Shown one piece after another: positions 22,860 to 35,782 of a stretch of 64,000 nucleotides of DNA. Origin of the DNA: Coptis chinensis. Lineage: Eukaryota; Streptophyta; Magnoliopsida; Ranunculales; Ranunculaceae. The position numbers and the translations under genes are program-made. Position 1 is the first letter of the stretch. Every line of letters starts with the position of its first letter. The DNA lies in the NCBI GenBank assembly GCA_015680905.1, contig CM027382.1, positions 23,037,501-23,101,500 on the forward strand, read 5' to 3'. The notes beneath the pieces were generated by a model. The model saw only the letters and a program-made list of their open reading frames with translations. It had not been told where the DNA came from and did no database searches.

Positions 22860-25134
22860 ATGGATGTTAGAATTGTGACATCCTCCTATTCACTCCTTTA
22901 TGCATGGCTCCTCTTTACTCTCCTCCTTGGACACACACTAGGGGAGAGATCCACGTACATTGTCCACATGGACAAGTCTGTCATGCCTGAGACTTTTGCT
23001 AGCCATCAAGATTGGTACTCAGCCATACTCAGTTCACTAACGGATGCTGGTCCAACTGTATCCGCCGTAGTTAGATCAGTATCTCGGGTTCTATACTCGT
23101 ATGATAATGCTATTCATGGTTTTAGCGTCGTTCTATCTCTAGATGAACTGCAGACCTTGCAACAGTCGCACGGTTTCATCTCTGCGTACCCAGATAGGAT
23201 TGTCAAGCATGATACAACACACACCCTTGAGTTCCTCTCGCTCAATAATGTCACTGGGCTCTGGCCAGCATCACACTATGGAGAAGATGTTATAGTCGGT
23301 GTTATCGACACTGGTGTGTGGCCAGAAAGTGATAGCTTCAAAGATGATGGTATGGGCGAGATCCCCGCTAGGTGGAAAGGATTATCGCGAACCAGGTGTT
23401 CAGTTTGATTCCTCCCTGTGCAATAAGAAGCTCATTGGTGCCCGCTACTTCAACAAGGGACTGATTTCTGCCAATCCAAATGTCAATATCAGCATGAACT
23501 CTACAAGGGACACAGAAGGACATGGAACACACACTTCATCCACTGCTGCTGGGAACTATGTTGAAGGTGTGTCATTCTTTGGTTATGCTGAGGGTACTGC
23601 ACGAGGAGTTGCCCCTCGTGCAAGGGTGGCCATGTACAAGGTTCTTTGGGATGAAGGAGGCTATGCTTCTGATATTCTTGCTGGTATTGATCAAGCAATT
23701 GCTGATGGTGTTGATGTGATTTCCATTTCAATGGGTTTGGACGGGGTCACATTGTACCAGGATCCAATAGCCATAGCATCCTTTGCAGCCATGGAGAAAG
23801 GTATATTGTTTTCTTCTTCAGCTGGGAATGATGGTCCAGAACTAGGAACCCTTCACAATGGAGTTCCATGGCTGTTGACTTCTGGAGCAAGCACTATAGA
23901 TCGTCTGTTTGCTGGAACTGTGACTCTTGGTAATGGTTTAACCATTGTTGGTTATTCCTTGTTCCCCCAGAGTGCATTGATTGAGAACATGCCACTAATA
24001 TATAATGAGACCCTTCTAGCATGCGACTCATCTGCTTTATTGTCGGAGAATACCTATGGGATTGTAATATGCAAGGGCAACGGGAGTATCTTCCGGCAGA
24101 TGAGACAGATATCTGTGTCAAAAATCTCTGGAGCTATAATTTTGTCGAATGACTCATTTTCCATTGACGTAGCTGACTTTTCTTCTCCAGTAGTTATGAT
24201 TGATCCAAGCCATGCTTCTGCAGTGATTAACTATGCAAAATCAAGTCCAAGCTCAACAGTGTCAATGATATTCCAACAGACCCTCCTGGGAACGAAGCCC
24301 GCACCAGCAGTTGCTGTGTACACTTCAAGAGGTCCTTCTCCAAGTTATCCAGGAATTTTGAAGCCAGATTTAATGGCACCTGGATCAAGAGTGTTGGCAG
24401 CATGGGCACCGAATGTTCCCGCTGCCGAAATAGGCTCTGGATTACTCTTGTCGAGTGACTACAATATAATCTCTGGGACATCCATGGCATGTCCTCATTC
24501 ATCAGGTGTGGCTGCACTCTTAAAGGCGGCACACCCAGAGTGGAGTCCTGCTGCTATTCGATCTGCAATGATGACTACAGCTGATCCGTGGGATAACACA
24601 CTAAATCCAATTCGAGATAATGGGTATGATTTGAAACCTGCTACTCCTCTTGCTATGGGTTCTGGCCAAGTTAATCCTAACAGGGCCCTCGACCCTGGAC
24701 TAATTTATGATGCAGCTGCGCAAGACTACGTGAATCTTCTTTGTTCCATGAACTATACGCGGGAGCAGATCATCACCATTACTAGATCATCCAACTACAG
24801 TTGCTCGAACCCATCGTCAGATCTTAATTACCCTTCTTTCATTTCTTTCTTTAGTAACACAACATCGACCAGTCAAGAATTTCGAAGGACGGTCACTAAT
24901 GTTGGGGATGGTGCATCAGCTTACAAACCTAGAATCATAGCCCCTACAGGGTCCTCGGTGACCATCAGTCCCACTACACTGGTCTTTAAGGAAAAATTTG
25001 AGAAACAGAGCTTTTCCATAACTATAAGTTATAGTGGTCAAAATAAAGGGGAAGTTTCTTATGGTTCCCTAATGTGGGTTGATGAGGGCAGGAGGCGCAC
25101 CGTCAGGAGCCCTATTGTTGTTATAATGGAATGA
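22860..25134 (+). pseudogene. Subtilisin-like serine protease, SBT1 group, unit 1: intact except for one extra base
   Basis: Plant subtilases are secreted serine endoproteases made as inactive precursors. The ATG at 22860 starts a signal peptide (MDVRIVTSSYSLLYAWLLF), followed by the I9 propeptide (STYIVHMDKS) and the catalytic Asp block VIGVIDTGVWPES. Near 23386-23389, in the codons after RWKG, one extra base shifts the frame and a TGA follows at about 23406. In the +1 frame the rest is complete to the TGA at 25132: His in GHGTHTSSTAAGN (23521), oxyanion Asn in SAGNDGP (23827), Ser in SGTSMACPH (24481), a PA-type insert and a C-terminal fibronectin III-like domain. Without that base the length would be 757 aa, the same as units 2 and 3. 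No intron is present. Either a very recent pseudogene or a sequencing error. Confidence 0.9.
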
Positions 25135-25706
25135 TGGCCAGTATTCTCTTCGGAAATAATGTGGATTTTACGAACATTTTCTATGTAATCTCAACATACA
25201 TTTCTATGTTTTCCATTAGACTTAATATGTTCCTTACTACGCTTGGTCAAAACCATTATTAGTCGGCCTCAATAATGCCACTTCTGCCCCCATTAACGGA
25301 ACATACAACACTTGAAAATCTTTCTATTACTTTGCTTTCTGATAGTGAAATAACACCTTTTGCAACCACATGTATTTGTCATCTGTTAATGAAGTAAAGC
25401 ATTTGACCTCGTCAATTTCACCTACAAATTCATTATTTAGCTTTGTTCTTATGGATGTTTATGCTCTACTTAGACAGTCCACCATCCCTTCATAGATGTT
25501 CCAACATTCTCACATCTAAATCTTGTTAGTCCTTCCGATCCAGTATTCGATAAGGGATCGTCGCTGAGATGTCTTCCAAGTTCCAACATCTCATTATCTT
25601 TATTGAATAATATCCATAAGTTTTTCAATTAAATATGCGTTATATAATTTTAATGAGAATCTGCGTAAACTTTTAGACGAGTTGGTATGCCAAAATAGTA
25701 CAATAT
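25135..25706. other. 3' flank of subtilase unit 1
   Basis: Probable 3' UTR and spacer up to the Copia insertion. No gene was seen. The last bases, caatat (25701-25706), are the target duplication of the Copia element. Confidence 0.5.
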
Positions 25707-26445
25707 TGTTGGTGTTATCCCTCACATGAAGAGAGAAACAGAGCTGGAGAGAAACGGAGCTGATTCGGCGTTGAGATGTCGAGCTGCCTGGCTCGAGGAG
25801 GCGACTCGCGCTTCGTGCCTTTGGATCGATTAAATTTGAGGCGACCAGCTTAGATGGGCGCACCAGCCATAGCTCCAGTGTTTGAAGCGACCCGCGCCAG
25901 TCTCCCGTGTTTTTGGCGACCAGCATCAAAGCGAGCCGCTCCGCCGTGTCTAATTTCGTGGTCTTATTTCTGATAAGAATCACGAAATTTGGTTTTGGAG
26001 ATAAAACCAAAATCAAGGTTTGGAAAACCTAACCAAACGAAGTCAGAAGGATTGGAATTAGACTAAAACAAAAGAGAGAGAAACCCAATCTTGAAAGCTA
26101 TTAAGATTGAGAGATAACCTTTACTGAGATACAACCCTCAGAAAGAGATAAGAGTGATCTAGTAAGGTGAGAGACCGAAGGAGAGATTGTAATCTTCCTT
26201 CCCACTTTATAAAGAACTCTCTTGTGGAAGTAGGCATCATTGGCGAACCACGGTAAATCTTTGTGTTGTGGTTTTGCCTTTACCGCTTTGCATTATTATT
26301 TGTTGTTGATAGTTGTTTTAATGAGTTGGGCATGTTAGTATAGGCTCGTAGTTGATATTTAGATTTTGTCCGGAGTTGAATTGTGTTCAAATACATGTTA
26401 TCCGGTGTAGTGGGGAATCGATTGGTATTGATATAATCCCCAACA
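25707..26445 (+). repeat. 5' LTR of Copia A
   Basis: 739 bp, TG…CA ends, matching the split 3' LTR with many single-base indels, which point to age or to uneven base quality. Confidence 0.88.
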
Positions 26446-26539
26446 AGTGGTATCGAGCCTTGGTTAGAATAGCCTGGGTGTTATCCGAATCTTTGTCGAG
26501 GAAGGTGTTTGACGAAATACCCGAGAGAAGATTTGAGGT

Positions 26540-27800
26540 TAAATAACTTGTAGAGATGGACCATTCCGTGAACACTTTCGCATGATGAGTCCGAATAGGA
26601 AGAACTACACCATCCGGAAAGCCAAGATGGAAGACTTGCTATCTTCGCAAAGGACTTGGCACTTCCCATTGAGAATGATGGAGTAAAACCGTAAAAGAAT
26701 GAGGCCGAGTGGAAAAAGCTTGACGAAAAGCAATTGGATACATTCGACGGTGGATTGACGCGGTGTCTTTCACCATGTGTCCCCGAGACTACGACCTTGA
26801 TGCGTGGAAAGAAACTTCGAGACACTGTATGAGAGGAAGTCGGTGGAAACAAAGTGCTAGTCGTTAAGAAGTTTGCGGACACAAAGTACCAAGAAGGTTC
26901 TTCAATGTCCGAGCATCTTAATGAAGTCTGAGAATATCATCAATCGATGCATTTGATGAAGATCAATTTGGGAGACGAAGTTGAGGCTTTGTTTCTATTA
27001 GGCTCTCTACCCGAAAGTTGGGAGACATTAGCGGTTTCTCTACATGGAGCGACCAAGGATGAAATTGTTACCATAGAGATGGCTACCACGCCTTTGTTGA
27101 AGAAGACTAGAAGGAGTGCAAGCGGCTCCTCTCACTCGAGAGATCCTTTTCCGCGGAAACGGGGGAGAGGTCGAAACGAGAAAACCATCTCGTTCTAGAG
27201 GTGATGGCGAAGTAAATCTAGGGGTGAAGCTAGAACTCCTAAAAGCGAGAGGCAATGTTACTATTGTGCCACCAAAGGCCACTTCGGATATGAGTCAGAA
27301 CACCGGGAGGGATGAGAAGAATAACCGTGTACATGAAGACATGGTGCAAAAAGAACGGAAACACGCGAGATACTACCGCGACTAGTCGGACGACCTAGTG
27401 GGGAATTGTGTCGGTTGTGGTGTGTCTTTGTCTTAGTACCTCATGTTAGGATACAAAATGGGTGATAGATCACGGGAGCATCCTATCCGCGTCACCGCCG
27501 CCGCGGGGATTCTTCACTACCTACGGTGGTGAATATGGTGAAGTAAGGATGGGTAACGATGGTGTCTCGAAGATTATAGGCATTGGAGATGTTCATGTAG
27601 AAACCAATGTCGGCTACACCTTGACACTCAAGGATGTAAGACATGTCCCATCACATACGGCTAAGCCTAATTTAATTTGGGAAATTAGATGGCGATGGCT
27701 TTGTAAACTCGTTTGGTAATGGGGTATGGAACCGAAAGCAGAGGTTCCATTGTAGCGAGCCAGAGGAAAGAAAACTTGCTCTCTTTACAAAACCACAAAG
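26540..27800 (+). pseudogene. Gag and start of protease region of Copia A, decayed
   Basis: Gag-like stretches can be read in several frames: NNYTIRKAKMEDLL near 26600, and LGDEVEALFLLGSLPESWET near 26965-27030. A basic Arg/Lys/Ser-rich part lies near 27110-27260, where the zinc knuckle would be. Around 27450-27640 lies a protease-region remnant (FFTTYGGEYGEVRMGNDG, IIGIGDVHVETN). At least five frame changes and stops separate the parts. No functional product. Confidence 0.7.
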
Positions 27801-27828
27801 GCTAGTTTGTGTAAAAGCGAAACAAATC

Positions 27829-30601
27829 TTGCGAGAAGAAGAAGCTTCATCTGAACTGTGGCACAAGAGACTATGTCACATGGGCATAAAAGGGATGGAA
27901 GTTCTTGCTAAGCAAAAGGCCGTGCCAGACATTAAAGGTGCACATTTAGATACATGTACTCACTGTTTGGTAGGAAAGCAACACAGGGTGTCTTTCCAAA
28001 GATTCCCGTCTCACAAAAAGGACATTGTCCTTGAACTAGTGCACACAGACTTATGTGGTCCTATGAGAGTGAAGTCCCACCAGGGAGCTTCCTACTTCTT
28101 GACATTCATTGATGATGCGTCAAGAAAGATATGGGCCTATAGTCTGAAGACCAAGGATGAAGTACTTGGCGTATTTGAGAAATTCCAGAGCATGGTGGAA
28201 AGAGAGACTGGGAAGTTGTTGAAGTGTATTCGCTCAGATAATGGGGGTGAGTACATTGGGCCATTTGAAGAGTATTGCGAGTCATGGGATTAAGTCATGA
28301 ACGGACCGTTCCCAAGACACCGCAAACGAATGGAATAGCGAGAGAATGAACCGTACCATTGTAGAGAGGATGAGATGCATGTTATCTCACTCTAAGCTAC
28401 CTAGAAGCTCTTGGTAGTAGAAATGCGCGTCTGGCCGCATGTGATCAACCGTCGCCCGGCAAAAAGCCTCGAATAGTGATTATCCGAGAGTATGGTCGGT
28501 CAGAGATGTTGATTATAGATACTTGAGGGTATTTGGGTGCGGGGCATTTGTGCATATTCCGAAGGATGAGAGATCCAAGCTTGATGACAAAGCCAAGCGG
28601 TGCATTTTTCTGGGTTATGGAGATGAAAAGTTTGGTTACAAACTCTATGATCCGATTAACAAGAAGGTAATCCAAGTCGAGATGTTGTGTTCTTAGAAGA
28701 CCAAACCATAGCAGACTTTGAGGAGGGTGAAAGCTTCTGAGGCTTTCACCAATGATCTTGTTGATTGAAACCGAAGTTACTATCGTGGAACGCAGAAGCA
28801 TTGAGAATCACAGAGAACCATGAGTTTGAAGCTCATGATGAGAATCCTATTGCTCATGATGGGATAGAACCTATTGGTATAGAAGATGCATGAGATGCAT
28901 GAACCACCACCAGAGCAAGCAGAAATGCAACCTCCTGAGGCACCAGCAGATGGGGCAAGGAGGTCTGACAGAGGGAGACTAGCTTCAACCAGGTACCCAC
29001 CACATACGTATGTGCTACTATCGGATGGTGGAGAACCTATGTACTATCAAGAGGCACTTGAAGGTACAGACAAAGAAAAGTGGTTGAAGGCCATGCATGA
29101 CGAGATGGATTCTTTGCATAAGAATCACACTTATGAGTTAGTTGAGAAACCCACAGGGAGAAAAGTTCTCAAGAATAAGTGGATATACAAAGTCAAGCAT
29201 GAGGAGAACAATCCTCACCCAAGGCACAAAGCTCGCCTTGTTGTGAAAGGATTCGGTCAAAGGAAAGAGATTGACTTTGATGAGATTTTCTCTCCTGTAG
29301 TGAAGATGACTTCTATCCGGGTGGTATTGGGTATGGCCGCAAGTATGAACCTAGAGGTTGAGCAGCTAGATGTTAAGATAGCTTTTCTTCATGGAGACCT
29401 TGAAGAAGATGTCTACATAGACCAGCCAGAGGGGTTTGAGGTCAAAGGCAAGGAGCACCTAGTATGCAAGCTGATAAAGAGCTTGTATGGGTTGAAGCAA
29501 GCACCGAGACAGTGGTACATAAAGTTTGACTCCTTTATGGCGAAGCAAGGATACAAGAAGTCTGCTTCCGATCATTATGCGTTTGTTCAGAGATTTTCAG
29601 ATGGGGATTTCATAGTGCTATTGCTGTATGTGGATGATATGTTGATAGTTGGCCCAAACATCAACAAGATATCCAAGCTGAAGAAAGACTTGAGCAAGTC
29701 CTTTGAGATTAAGGATTTGGGTCAAGCAAAGTAGATACTTGGGATGCGGATCACTCGTGATGGAAAGAGTGGAAAGTTGTGGCTTTCTCAAGAAAGCTAC
29801 ATTGAGAAGGTGTTGAAGAGATTCAACATGGATCAAGCGAAGCCAATCAGTTGTCCGCTTGGTGGCCAGTTCCGCATGACCAAAGAGATGTGTCCTAAGG
29901 GTGAGCATAAGCAGAGTCAGATGGAAAAGATTCCTTATGCATCTGCAGTGGGCAGTTTGATGTATGTCATGGTGTGTACTAGACCGGATATTGCTTTCGC
30001 CGTTGGTGTTGTAAGCATATTTCTGTCAAATCCGGGTAAAGAACATTGGGAAGGTGTTAAGTGGATATTGAGATATCTCAAGGGCCCTTCCAAATCATAT
30101 TTGTGCTTTGGTGGAAGTAAGCCCTTACTTGAAGGCTACACTTATGCAGATATGGCAGGTGATATTGACTCGATGAAGTCCACCTCCGGTTATCTGGTTA
30201 CTTTTGCAAGGGGAGCAGTCTCTTGGCAATCTAAGTTGCAAAAGTGTGTTGCCCTCTCCACTACAGAAGCCGAGTATATTGCAGCCACTGAGTATTGCAA
30301 AGAGATGCTATGGATGAAGAGGTTCTTCGACGAACTAGGGCTAAAGCAGAAACAGTTTGTAGTTCTATGTGACAGTCAGAGCGCCATCCACTTGAGCAAG
30401 AATCCGAGTTTTCATTATAGATCCAAACACATACACGTGCGTTATCATTGGATTAGAGAAGTACTCGAAGACAAGCATTTGTGTATCGAGAAGATCCATA
30501 CCGACAAGAACGGGTCGGATATGATGACCAAAGTCTTATCGAAAGGTAAGTTTGATATTTGTTGTGCTACCGCCGGAATGGTAGCAGACTCCTCTTGTTG
30601 A
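27829..30601 (+). pseudogene. Pol of Copia A: integrase, reverse transcriptase, RNase H, interrupted
   Basis: 27829-28293 encodes the integrase zinc finger and core start (LWHKRLCHMGIKGMEVL, HTDLCGPMRV, CIRSDNGGEY). 28294-28880 is frameshifted. 28886-29734 encodes RT (VVKGFGQRKEIDFDEIFSPV, LHGDLEEDVYIDQPEGF, SLYGLKQAPRQWY, active site YVDDML). An in-frame TAG at 29732, where a Gln codon would fit, separates it from 29735-30601, which carries the end of RT and the RNase H (ALSTTEAEYIAA, LCDSQSAIHL, KHIHVRYHWIRE). The order INT before RT is diagnostic of Copia. The broken integrase and the stop make it inactive. Confidence 0.88.
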
Positions 30602-30652
30602 TTTGGAAATTGCATGGAGGTATTTCCCCCTCACTGTTCGGGAGGGGGAGAT

Positions 30653-31255
30653 TGTTGGTGTTATCCCTCACATGAGGAGAGAAACAGAGTGGAAGAGAAA
30701 CGAGTCGGTGTTGGTGTTGAGATGTCGAGCGCTGCGCTTCGAGGAGGCGCCTGGCGCGTGCCTTTGGATCAGCCCAGATTTCAGAGCGCGACCCGCGCTT
30801 AGATGGGGCGCACCTGCGCTCATAGCTTCAGTGTTTGGGAGCGACCCGCGCTCGATCTCGATGTTTTGGCGACCGACCAAGAAGCGCACCAGCCGTGTCT
30901 AATTTCGTGGGCTTCGCCGAGAATCAGCGAAATTTGGTTTTTGGAGATAAAACCAAAATCAAGGTTTGGAAAACCTAACCAAACGAAGTCAGAAGGATTG
31001 GAATCCAGACTAAAACAAAGAGAGAGAAACCCAATCTTGGAAGCTATCAAGATTGAGAGATAACTTTTACAGAGATACAACCCTGTAAAGAGATAAGAGT
31101 GATATAGTAAGGTGAGAGACTGAAAGGAGAGATTGTAATCTTCCTTCCCACTTTATAAAGAACTGGCTCTTGTGGAAGTAGGCATCATTGGCCGGACCAC
31201 GGTAAATCTTTGTGTTGTGGTTTGCCTTTACTGCTTTGCATTATTATTTGTTGTT
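30653..31255 (+). repeat. 3' LTR of Copia A, left part
   Basis: Starts TGTTGGTGTTATCCC after the polypurine tract. It is interrupted near ttgttgtt by Copia B and continues at 36095. Confidence 0.85.
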
Positions 31256-31558
31256 AAGATGAGATATGTGAGAAAATGTGGAACCTTAAAGTCTGAATAA
31301 CAAAACTTTATTTATTTGAGATGAAAGTCTAAGAGAAGGAAACTGATTCATACGAGGCTCTCCTCTTTCTACTGGAAGAGACAGCCTAATATATAGGACT
31401 CAATACTAGTAGTGGGCATTCCCACTATGAACTTCTAAACTGAAATACAGAACTACATGCTCTAAAATAGCTAACAACTAAATACTAAGTCAAACATGAC
31501 ACATGGCAGAAACATCTACCTAGCAGACTAACAAATATACTTGCATCAATTCTCATCA
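31256..31558 (-). repeat. 3' LTR of Copia B
   Basis: About 303 bp, direct copy of 35783-36094. The inner boundary at 31558 is preceded on the - strand by the purine tract. Confidence 0.85.
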
Positions 31559-33336
31559 CTCTTCCTTGATGCAAATGCCGCAACACCTAGAGAAGATCTG
31601 AACTCAACAAACTTTGGATATGATAGTGCCTTGGTAAGTCCATCAGCTACCTGTTCATCCGTTGGAACATACTTCATAGTGATAATTCCTTTTTCAACCA
31701 TGTCTCGAATAAAATGATGACATATCTCTATGTGTTTTGTCCTCCCATGGAAGACGGGGTTCTTTGTCATACAAATTGCAGAGTTGTTGTCGCAATAGAT
31801 CGTTGTTGCCTCTCTTTGAGTCTGGTGAAAATCTTCCAATATCCTTCTCATCCATTTTGCTTGACTAGATGCGGATGCTGCTGCAACATATTCAGCTTCT
31901 GACGATGACAGTGCAACAGTGTCTTGCTCTTTTTGAACTCCACGAGACAACTCCTGAACCAAGACTAAACACTAGACCACTAGTGCTTTTCCTATCATCT
32001 ACAAAACCAGCCCAATCACTATCACTGAAACCAATCAAGTCAAACTTAGTAACTGGTTTGTTCCAAATTCCATAGTTGCTAGTTGACCTGACATAACGGA
32101 GAATCCTCTTTGCTGCTCCAATATGATGTACGGAAGGACTATGCATAAATCTGGAAATTAAACTCACAGAGTACATAATATCTGGGCGAGAGTTTGTCAA
32201 GTACATGAGTCCACCAACCAAACTTCTAAAATAACTTTCATCAGCCTTCACAGTCCCATCATTAATAGACAACTTCTCACTGGTGTTCATCGGTGTAGAA
32301 GACGTCTTACAGTTCACCATATTGAATTTCTTAAGTAAATCCACAGCATATTTCTCTTGAGAAATAAAAATGCCGTCAGGAGTCTGCTGAATTTGAAGAC
32401 CCAGAAAATAATGCAACAAACCCAAGTCGGACATATCAAACTCATGCATCATACTATCCTTGAACTCTTTGATAAGACTGCTAGAACTGCCAGTGTATAT
32501 AATGTCGTCCACATAAACACAAACAATAAGAGTTTCAGTACCTTTGACCTTCACGTATAAGGTTGGCTCACTTTTACTTCGGTTGAAACCATGTCTTTCA
32601 AAATAAGAATCGAGTCTGCTGTACCACGCTCTTGGCGCTTGCTTAAGCCCATAAAGTGCCTTTGTAAGTTTGTACACTTTCTCTTCCTTTCCTTTGACAA
32701 TGAACCCTTGTGGCTGTTGAACATATACCTCTTCATTCAAATAACCATTGAGAAAAGCTGATTTGACATCAAATTGATATACACGCCATGTCATTTGAGC
32801 TGCTACTGCGAGAACAAATCTAACAGTTTCAAACCGAGCAACCGGAGAGTAAGTGTCGAAGAAATCTACTCCGTATTGTTGCACATACCCTTTAGCCACG
32901 AGCCTTGCTTTGAATTTTTGCACTGTCCCATCAGCATTGTACTTAACTTTGTAGACCCATTTCACCCCAATTGCATTTTTTTCGTGGTGGCAAATCCACA
33001 AGAACCCATGTCTTATTTTTTTTTCAATGGCTGCCATTTTAGTCTTGCATAGATCGCTCCCCACTCTTCTATTCCTTCCGCTTCTTCATAGCGCGTGGGT
33101 TCTGCAGCTATAAGAGCAAAAGTTGTATCATAAATATCCTTGATGCATTTAAACTTACGCGGAGGTGTGTCAGTATCAAGTGTAGGATCATATAGATTGC
33201 TGTCTTTTCTACTTGAATTCCTTGAACTTCGAGTTAGTTGACGAGATGAACTTGAAGAAGGAGGACTCATATGCACGGAGAAGAATGCTTTGGTGAATTC
33301 AAAGGAGAAACTTCGAAGAGGTGTCTTTGGAACCAC
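31546..33336 (-). pseudogene. Pol 3' half of Copia B: reverse transcriptase and RNase H
   Basis: 31892-33064 encodes a nearly complete RT: KWVYKVKYNADGTVQKFKAR, LVAKGYVQQYGVDFFDTYSP, FDVKSAFLNGYLNEEVYVQQ, ALYGLKQAPRAWY and active site YVDDIIY. The upstream linker (33013-33336, MSPPSSSSSRQLTRSS) and the RNase H (31546-31962, LSSSEAEYVAAASASSQAKW, YCDNNSAICM) are in other frames. Frameshifts therefore lie near 33050, 31910 and 33340. Catalytic residues are present in each piece. The stop of the last frame overlaps the start of the LTR. Probably inactive because of the shifts. Confidence 0.88.
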
Positions 33337-33371
33337 TCGTCTCCTTTAAGCGATCCGGCTCGACTTGGTCC

Positions 33372-35387
33372 TCAACAAATGGAACATTCGGTTCTGTCCT
33401 TTGCTTCCCAATCCCAGAAACTTTTCTCATCAAATATAACATCTCGACGAATAATAAGTTTCTTAGATTCGGGATTATAAAGTCTATAGCCCTTCGTATT
33501 AGCACAATACCCCACAAAAATGCACTTCTCACTTTTCTTGTCAAGTTTGCTACGAGAACTTGAATCAATCAAAGAATAAGCTATACATCCGAAAACTTTT
33601 AAATAACTCACATTTGGTTTACGATCCCACCATGCTTCATAAGGAGTCATGTCGCGCACTGCCTTTGTCGGAGAAATATTCAATAGAAACACGGAGGAGG
33701 ACACCGCTTCTGCCCAAAAAATATTAGGCAGCTGTTTTTCAGTTAACATACTTCGAGCCATCTCTACCACAGTCCTATTCTTCCTTTCCGCGACCCCATT
33801 CTGTTCTGGAGTTCTCCGTACTGTGAGTTGTCGTCGTATACCATGTTGCTTGCAGAAATTCTCAAACTCATCGGATAGAAATTCTCCTCCTCTGTCGGTT
33901 CTAAGAGCTTTGATCACGTGGCCACTTTCTTTCTCCACCAAAGCTTTAAACTCCTTAAACTTGTCAAATGCTTCTGACTTATAAGAAAGAAAATACACCC
34001 AGCTCATATGAGTAAAATCATCCGTAAAGAGCAGAAAATATCGACTTTTGCTGAGGGAATGAGTACGTGTCGGGCCACAAATATCTGCATGGAGTAGTTC
34101 TAACGACATGTTTGCTCGCCAAGCTTTACCTACTAGAAATGGAAGACGGTGCTGTTTCCCGTATATACAACCTTCACATACATCGTCAACACAAGTAATA
34201 GATGGCAAACCAAACACGAACTTCTTCTGACTTAATAATTTCAGCCCATTAAAATGGAGGTGTCCATACCGTAAGTGCCACAATCTGGAATCATCATTAG
34301 CATGAGCAACAAGTGCAAAATCATCAATACAAGATAGCTCAAGAGGAGACATCTTGTTCTTCGTCATGGGGATCGTAAACATAGGCTTTTCAGACTGCTT
34401 CTTTCTGATTTCACATGTATCATCATGAAATAAGACTGAAAAACCTCTTTGAATTAATTGACCAACACTTAGCAAGTTATTAGCTAAACCAGGTATATAA
34501 TAAACATCGTGAATAAGTCTATCAATACCTGACTTAGTCTTAACTTCTATACTCCCCTTACCTTCAATTTGAACTTGTTTATCATCACCAAGGCGGACCT
34601 GCAACTTCACAGATTCATCTATGCTTCTGAAAAAGGTCTTTTCACCTGTCATGTGATTGCTACAGCCACTATCCAAAAACCACACATCGTTCTTACTATC
34701 TTTCGGAAGTAGATAAGTAAGAAATAGGTTACCTTCTTGTTTTTCTTCAGTGAAATTGGCTTCTTGTTGTCTAGCCTTTGCAAAGCAATACGGTTCTGTG
34801 TGTCCGACCTTGTTGCAAAAATTGCACTGCTTTTCCCTATAGTCCTTATAGTTCTGCCTATAGCCGCCTCTATCACCATTTTCTGACCTTCCACGACCAA
34901 AATTAGACCTGCCTCGGCCTCTTCCACGACCACGATACCCACTATTTCCTCTTCCACGGCTTGAATACTTATGTCCAGAACCAACTTCCCCATTCTTATC
35001 TTTATTACTAATCTCTACTTTGGACTGAAATGCCTGCTCAGTATTCTTTTCTGCCGACCTATTCATCCGTTCTTCATGTGCTAAAAGGGAACCCATCAAT
35101 TCATTAAGGGTGTACACCGACAAATCCTTAGACTCTTCAATAGCTGTGACTACATGATCAAACTTGGAAGGCAGGCTTCTTAGCACCTTCTCTACAACCT
35201 TCTGGTCAACAATTTTCTCACCAAAAGTTTTCATTTGATTCACAATCACTGAAAGTCTACAAAGAAAATCTTGTACCGACTCACTAGCTTTCATTAGAAG
35301 TGTTTCGAATTCTCTACGAAGAGTCTGCGGTTTTATAGTGGTTACCTTGTCGTCACCATGAAATTCACTGCTTCGAGAATTTTCCAA
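33372..35387 (-). CDS. Gag-protease-integrase frame of Copia B, 671 codons
   Basis: One long open frame. Gag: QTLRREFETLLMKASESVQD and LRSLPSKFDHVVTAIEESKD, then a Gly/Arg-rich stretch and zinc knuckle CNFCNKVGHTEPYC. Protease: WFLDSGCSNHMTGEK, with the usual Copia D-S-G active site. Integrase: zinc finger in LWHLRYGHLHFNGLKLL with CEGCIYGKQ, and core residues D in LLHADICGPT, D in LRTDRGGEF and E in NGVAERKNR. The true gag start lies further upstream near 35760, since the frame is shifted at about 35390 and earlier gag sequence is degraded. The end near 33372 is a frameshift and not a natural stop. Confidence 0.88.
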   Translation of the reverse strand: MENSRSSEFHGDDKVTTIKPQTLRREFETLLMKASESVQDFLCRLSVIVNQMKTFGEKIVDQKVVEKVLRSLPSKFDHVVTAIEESKDLSVYTLNELMGSLLAHEERMNRSAEKNTEQAFQSKVEISNKDKNGEVGSGHKYSSRGRGNSGYRGRGRGRGRSNFGRGRSENGDRGGYRQNYKDYREKQCNFCNKVGHTEPYCFAKARQQEANFTEEKQEGNLFLTYLLPKDSKNDVWFLDSGCSNHMTGEKTFFRSIDESVKLQVRLGDDKQVQIEGKGSIEVKTKSGIDRLIHDVYYIPGLANNLLSVGQLIQRGFSVLFHDDTCEIRKKQSEKPMFTIPMTKNKMSPLELSCIDDFALVAHANDDSRLWHLRYGHLHFNGLKLLSQKKFVFGLPSITCVDDVCEGCIYGKQHRLPFLVGKAWRANMSLELLHADICGPTRTHSLSKSRYFLLFTDDFTHMSWVYFLSYKSEAFDKFKEFKALVEKESGHVIKALRTDRGGEFLSDEFENFCKQHGIRRQLTVRRTPEQNGVAERKNRTVVEMARSMLTEKQLPNIFWAEAVSSSVFLLNISPTKAVRDMTPYEAWWDRKPNVSYLKVFGCIAYSLIDSSSRSKLDKKSEKCIFVGYCANTKGYRLYNPESKKLIIRRDVIFDEKSFWDWEAKDRTECSIC

Positions 35388-35782
35388 GCTTCTTTTCGAT
35401 TTGGTTGCACTTGCTAGTCGAGGGAAAATGGAATCCGACCGACCCTCTTTGTAATAATAAAATAAAGCCTTCCCATCCTTCTTGCGAAGCTCCTTCAGTC
35501 GATTGTTTCCTTAGATCTACGTAACCACACTCAACAAGATCCCAAAGGTCTTGTGAAATAAAAAGTCCTCATCTTTATACTCCAAAACTCATAATTTTCA
35601 CCTTTAAAAATGGGCACAAGGGATTGGGAGAGGTTTAGGGTAGTCGAATTAGACGGCGTCATGAATTACCCAAAACAAATAAAGAAATACCTCTCTCAGT
35701 GAAGATTTTGCTACAACAATTCAATTCTCCACAAAACACTAGAAAACTTCAATTGAAAGAACACGAGGCTCAGATACCACAA

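Noticed and set aside
23380-23410. Programmed ribosomal frameshift in subtilase unit 1
   Set aside because: There is no slippery heptamer or stem-loop, and paralogues read straight through; an insertion or base-calling error is simpler.
33649-33984. Open frames on the + strand across the Copia B integrase
   Set aside because: They are shadows of the - strand gag-pol frame, which has full domain support.
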